The notes under the pieces are model-generated. The model made no database searches and had not been told where the DNA came from. It worked only from the letters and a program-made list of their open reading frames with translations. A DNA stretch of 64,000 bases from Chloroflexota bacterium (GTDB lineage Bacteria; Chloroflexota; Anaerolineae; UBA7937; B3-Chlor), in contig JAUVXJ010000006.1 of NCBI GenBank assembly GCA_030603665.1, positions 1-64,000 of the forward strand, written 5' to 3'. The translations under genes and the position numbers were made by a program. Below, one piece after another: positions 61,291 through 64,000 of the stretch (its first letter is position 1; each line of letters opens with the position of its first letter).

Positions 61291-62661
61291 CTAGGCTGAC
61301 TCTCCCCCCTTTGGCTTGTAGAGGCGCACCCAGGCCAACATCCAGATTGCGCCCAGCCCAAAGATCGTCACCGCCACACTGAAGAACGCACCCAGGAAGG
61401 GGATGCTCCTCAGCAGCACAAAGATGGCCAAGCCTATGAGCAGCGGTACGATCCCCATCGCCTTATCCACCCACGCGGAAGCCGTGTTCTTCAAGATCAG
61501 CCACCCTATGAGATAGCAGAAGGCGACCTTGGTGATGTAGACGGAGACGATCCAGAACCCCACGACCAGGGCAGCCTCCAACACCATGAACACGCCAGTG
61601 ATGATTCCAACCAACCCACCCAAGGTGAGCACTCCAAGGATGATGTCGAGCATGATCATCACGAAGAACAGCAAGGGCACGATCACCAGGAACGCCAGCA
61701 GGGCCGCCACACCCCAGCCCAGGCTGTGCAGTGGTTTCTCCTTCCAGTGCTGAACCACTTCCTTCAGCCATTTGGGTACGAGCCACAATAGAAGTACCCC
61801 GATGATGAGCAGTGTCAAGAAGTTGCGGATGGTGCCCACGATCCATCTGACCACCAAGGTCACGATGGCCACAGCCGTCAATGCCCCAGTCGGGACCTCC
61901 GGGACCTCAACCTCTGAGGCCTCGACGTCATCAGGCACCGGCGTCTGATAGACTATGGCCCCACCGACGACCTCGTCCGGAATCTCCACTGTCGCCGGGC
62001 TGGTGTAGGTCAGCTTGCCATCTATCTGAGCTTCCTCCGTGATGGTCAGCCCGGGACCGACAAGGCGTGGCGGCATGTACGGGTTCCACGTGCCCATGAA
62101 GACACTCCATTGTTCGAACTCGGGGTCTGGCTCCTCCACCTCCGCCTGGACGTCACCTGCTATGTGGCCCGAGATCTCCAGCGCGGCCGCCGCTACCTTC
62201 ACATCTCCAGCGATGTCCCCGCCAAGCAGGGCCTGATACCCCGCAACGAATGTGTCACCCGCGATCGCACTGCCCGGCTCAGCGGCGAAACCGAAGCCAG
62301 CCGCAAACAGGTCATCGCCCACCTCGCCGCTGGGGCCAAGCTTCAAGTCGCTGCCCGCGAAACGTACATCATCGGTCACGGTGCCGTTGATGTGGATCTT
62401 TCCCCCTGCGGCCCACAGGTCGCCGTCAATGGTGCCATTGATGATTATGTCGCCACCCGCAGCGATCAGATCACCGTGGACTGTCCCGTTGACGGTGATG
62501 GAACGCGCGAACAAATACAGGTCATCGTCGACGTCCTCATCGATGACAATGACGTCTGTGGTTCTGATATCGGCCGCCAGCGCAGGCGCTGCCAGAACCA
62601 GGGAGGCCAACAACAGTATGCCAAGCACGATCAGTGTCTTTCTTGTGCGGCCTTTCCTCAT
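61291..62661 (-). CDS. Bactofilin-like polymer-forming membrane protein
   Basis: A 456-aa protein. A signal peptide (MRKGRTRKTLIVLGILLL...) ends near LAAPALAAD. Residues about 30-200 are short repeats of bactofilin/polymer-forming type (NGTVHGDLIAAGGDIIINGT, DGDLWAAGGKIHINGT), predicting a right-handed beta-helix outside the membrane. Residues about 245-450 contain several transmembrane helices. Start 62661 is set by a perfect AAGGAGG; 62733 would add 24 residues. It is probably a surface scaffold anchored by its own membrane domain. Confidence 0.85.
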   Translation of the reverse strand: MRKGRTRKTLIVLGILLLASLVLAAPALAADIRTTDVIVIDEDVDDDLYLFARSITVNGTVHGDLIAAGGDIIINGTIDGDLWAAGGKIHINGTVTDDVRFAGSDLKLGPSGEVGDDLFAAGFGFAAEPGSAIAGDTFVAGYQALLGGDIAGDVKVAAAALEISGHIAGDVQAEVEEPDPEFEQWSVFMGTWNPYMPPRLVGPGLTITEEAQIDGKLTYTSPATVEIPDEVVGGAIVYQTPVPDDVEASEVEVPEVPTGALTAVAIVTLVVRWIVGTIRNFLTLLIIGVLLLWLVPKWLKEVVQHWKEKPLHSLGWGVAALLAFLVIVPLLFFVMIMLDIILGVLTLGGLVGIITGVFMVLEAALVVGFWIVSVYITKVAFCYLIGWLILKNTASAWVDKAMGIVPLLIGLAIFVLLRSIPFLGAFFSVAVTIFGLGAIWMLAWVRLYKPKGGESA

Positions 62662-62714
62662 CTCTATTCCTCCTTCTCCCTCGCGGGTTGTACTGAACTT
62701 GGGGTGAAGCCTCG

Positions 62715-62750
62715 GCACATCGACCAAGCTCACCTGCCGCTTTGTTAGGC
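62715..62750 (-). repeat. Degenerate attC-like site after the MDR gene
   Basis: On the minus strand it begins GCCTAAC (R-Y-Y-Y-A-A-C type), overlapping the MDR stop codon, and continues AAAGCG-GCAGGTGAGCTTGGTC, ending GATGTGC. Aligned to the site at 63801-63871 it is the same sequence lacking 35 internal bases that form the apical stem, and with a mutated GTTRRRY end. It is probably inactive. Confidence 0.45.
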
Positions 62751-63725
62751 TTTGTTATTATGTTCCAAAGTTATTACTACATTTCCCTTCTTGTGCCCTC
62801 TTTCAACATAGCTATGAGCCTCGGCAGTTTGTTCTAACGGATAGCGTCTATCTATGACCGATTTCATCTTCCCCGCCTCAATAAGCTCTTTGAGGAAAAC
62901 TACATCTTCGGTACTATTCTCTGCTATCGCGAATATCGCTTTCTTGCTGCTTGTCATCGAAGTCCATAGCCCTCGAACAATCTGTGGCAGCCCAGGGCTA
63001 GCTAAAAGATAGCGTCCATTTTGCTTTAGCGATCTTATACTACCTGAAAACGAACTCTTGCCTACAGCGTCAAAAACAATATCATAGGTCTCACCGCCTT
63101 TGGTAAAATCCTCTTTAGTGTAATCAATTACCTTATCGGCTCCCAGAGATTTCACCAATTCCAAATTCGTGGTACTGCATACCCCGGTAACTTCTGCCCC
63201 AAAGTACTTGGCAAGCTGTACCGCAGCAGTACCTACACTTCCAGAAGCTCCATAGATAAGAACTTCTTGTCCGCTCTGGATGTTACCCTTGTCTCTAAGG
63301 AAAAACAATGCGGATAATGCCCCAAAAGGAACAGCGGCGGCTTCCTCATAGGTCATATTGGCCGGTTTTATTGCCACCGTCCCTTCTTCAGGCAGACATT
63401 TGTACTCGGCATGAGTACCGATGTACTCGCCAACACCGGTAGATCCGAAAACTTGGTCACCTTTCCTAAATACCTTTACATCTTTGCCTACTGCTTCAAT
63501 CTCCCCGGCTAGGTCAGACCCTAGTATAGTATTCTTTGGCCTTGGGAAACCCATCATGATTCTTCCCCAAAATGGGTCACCCTTTCGAGATCTCCAGTCC
63601 CCTGATGATACTGTTGTCGCATATACCTTTACCAGTATTTCATTGTCCTTGGGAGTAGGTCTTGCTACCTCTTTGAGCTGAAGAACATCCGGTGGTCCGT
63701 ATCTTGTGTATACAATCGCTTTCAT
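62745..63725 (-). CDS. Zinc-free MDR NAD(P)H:quinone oxidoreductase-type enzyme
   Basis: A 326-aa medium-chain reductase. NILVKV-type opening ([23 protein letters not shown] in parts), [33 protein letters not shown], the nucleotide loop [21 protein letters not shown] and ending GNVVITLEH. The catalytic-zinc cysteine pattern of alcohol dehydrogenases is absent, as in quinone-oxidoreductase-type members. Codons are visibly AT-richer than all other genes in the window, indicating a different origin. AAGGAGGAGACTC precedes the ATG. It is bracketed by attC-like sites. Confidence 0.9.
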   Translation of the reverse strand: MKAIVYTRYGPPDVLQLKEVARPTPKDNEILVKVYATTVSSGDWRSRKGDPFWGRIMMGFPRPKNTILGSDLAGEIEAVGKDVKVFRKGDQVFGSTGVGEYIGTHAEYKCLPEEGTVAIKPANMTYEEAAAVPFGALSALFFLRDKGNIQSGQEVLIYGASGSVGTAAVQLAKYFGAEVTGVCSTTNLELVKSLGADKVIDYTKEDFTKGGETYDIVFDAVGKSSFSGSIRSLKQNGRYLLASPGLPQIVRGLWTSMTSSKKAIFAIAENSTEDVVFLKELIEAGKMKSVIDRRYPLEQTAEAHSYVERGHKKGNVVITLEHNNKA

Positions 63726-63800
63726 GAGTCTCCTCCTTATCTACTTTGATTTGGCCATTTTCAATGTAGTTCACTACCATACATCCTGCAAGCTAGCAAT

Positions 63801-63871
63801 ACCCAACGACCAAGCCCACCTGCCGCTATTCCGCTGCACTTCATAGCGCCAACTGTAACGCTTTGTTAGGT
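63801..63871 (-). repeat. attC-like recombination site
   Basis: A 71-bp element. On the minus strand it opens ACCTAAC (fits RYYYAAC) and closes GTTGGGT (fits GTTRRRY), and these ends pair with one wobble. Inside, AAAGC pairs with GCTT, and CGCTAT pairs with ATAGCG around a loop, giving the two-box hairpin of integron attC sites. The opening overlaps the stop codon of a decayed gene, as in gene cassettes. It was found by eye only; no covariance model was run. Confidence 0.5.
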
Positions 63872-63945
63872 CCTGCTATTATGCTCCACAGTTATGCCTA
63901 CATTCCCCTCTTTATGGCCTTCTTCGACATACCTCAAGACTCATT
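63866..63945 (-). pseudogene. 3' remnant of a second MDR oxidoreductase
   Basis: Minus-strand codons read YVEEGHKEGNVGITVEHNSRT-stop, matching the end of the intact neighbour ([25 protein letters not shown]). Upstream the frame breaks by one base at the codons corresponding to EAHS (GAGTCTTGAGGTATG versus GAGGCTCATAGCTATG), giving a stop. The window ends before showing whether more of the gene survives. Confidence 0.7.
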
Positions 63946-64000
63946 CTACTTCCTCCTTTTTCCTTTCAGTCCTGCTTGCCGAACACTAATCTAGATGACT

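Noticed and set aside
1..64000. tRNA, rRNA or CRISPR features
   Set aside because: No T-arm GGTTCGAATCC-type word with a cloverleaf, no rRNA core sequence and no regularly spaced direct repeats were seen by eye.

Overview
The window is high-GC bacterial chromosome with densely packed genes. No rRNA, tRNA or CRISPR array was recognised. Gene families and style (DarA and RemA homologues, a ycf45-like AAA/R3H protein, many NAD/PLP catabolic genes beside peptide-type ABC importers, GTAG-headed REP-like palindromes) suggest an uncultured member of the Chloroflexota. This is inference, because there is no phylogenetic marker to test it. Many genes start with GTG or TTG behind good Shine-Dalgarno sites, and several near-consensus sigma70 promoters (TTGAC-type, 17-bp spacer, TATAAT-type) can be read directly.

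Layout. 1-455: IS-end-like repeats, then a MerR-type promoter with a 19-bp spacer holding a dyad. 456-1893: a free-standing GyrI-like effector-binding protein followed by a MerR regulator carrying the same domain. 1919-4986 (minus): ClbS/DinB-like, tandem GNAT, DUF3052 and an endonuclease III-like glycosylase. 5229-7308: a PD-(D/E)xK-like protein translationally coupled to an unknown gene, then a small membrane protein. 7330-16737: ruvA, a membrane methyltransferase/hydrolase/TPR lipoprotein operon, a C26 amidohydrolase, secreted proteins, radC and a Tat-exported DUF362 protein. 17329-20155: a cobalamin-binding-domain protein and an opine-dehydrogenase-like enzyme behind a long leader. 20289-28567: a broken beta-propeller lipoprotein and housekeeping genes, including AAA/R3H, tmk, an adenylate-kinase-like/deoxyribosyltransferase-like fusion, the c-di-AMP receptor darA, FmdB, remA and a MEMO protein.

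28594-54066 is the most distinctive region. It looks like a catabolic island for an amino-acid-like or peptide-like compound. It has two peptide-type ABC importers (two substrate-binding proteins and two permease pairs, no ATPase), three tandem D-glutamate-cyclase-like (DUF4392/GLUCM-like) paralogues, a threonine-dehydratase-like PLP enzyme, two M24 peptidase/creatinase paralogues, a split UxaA-family lyase, a RidA protein, a class-V aminotransferase plus a truncated copy, and an SDR. Divergently there is an ornithine-cyclodeaminase-like enzyme with an aldehyde:ferredoxin oxidoreductase and its ferredoxin. A YheO/DauR-type PAS-HTH regulator sits between two divergent near-consensus promoters. 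DauR-type regulators control D-amino-acid use in known cases, so uptake and breakdown of a D-amino acid, lactam or modified dipeptide is a reasonable hypothesis, but the substrate is not visible in the sequence.

54249-57879 is a complete ECF vitamin-type transporter (two ATPases, T, S) behind a promoter, a leader of about 130 nt and an intrinsic terminator just before the first start codon, which suggests an attenuator or riboswitch. 57898-62661 holds a membrane protein, mnmG and a bactofilin-like membrane protein. The right edge (62715-64000) is visibly AT-richer. It contains an MDR oxidoreductase, a frameshifted 3' remnant of a second copy, and two attC-like sites, consistent with integron-type gene cassettes.
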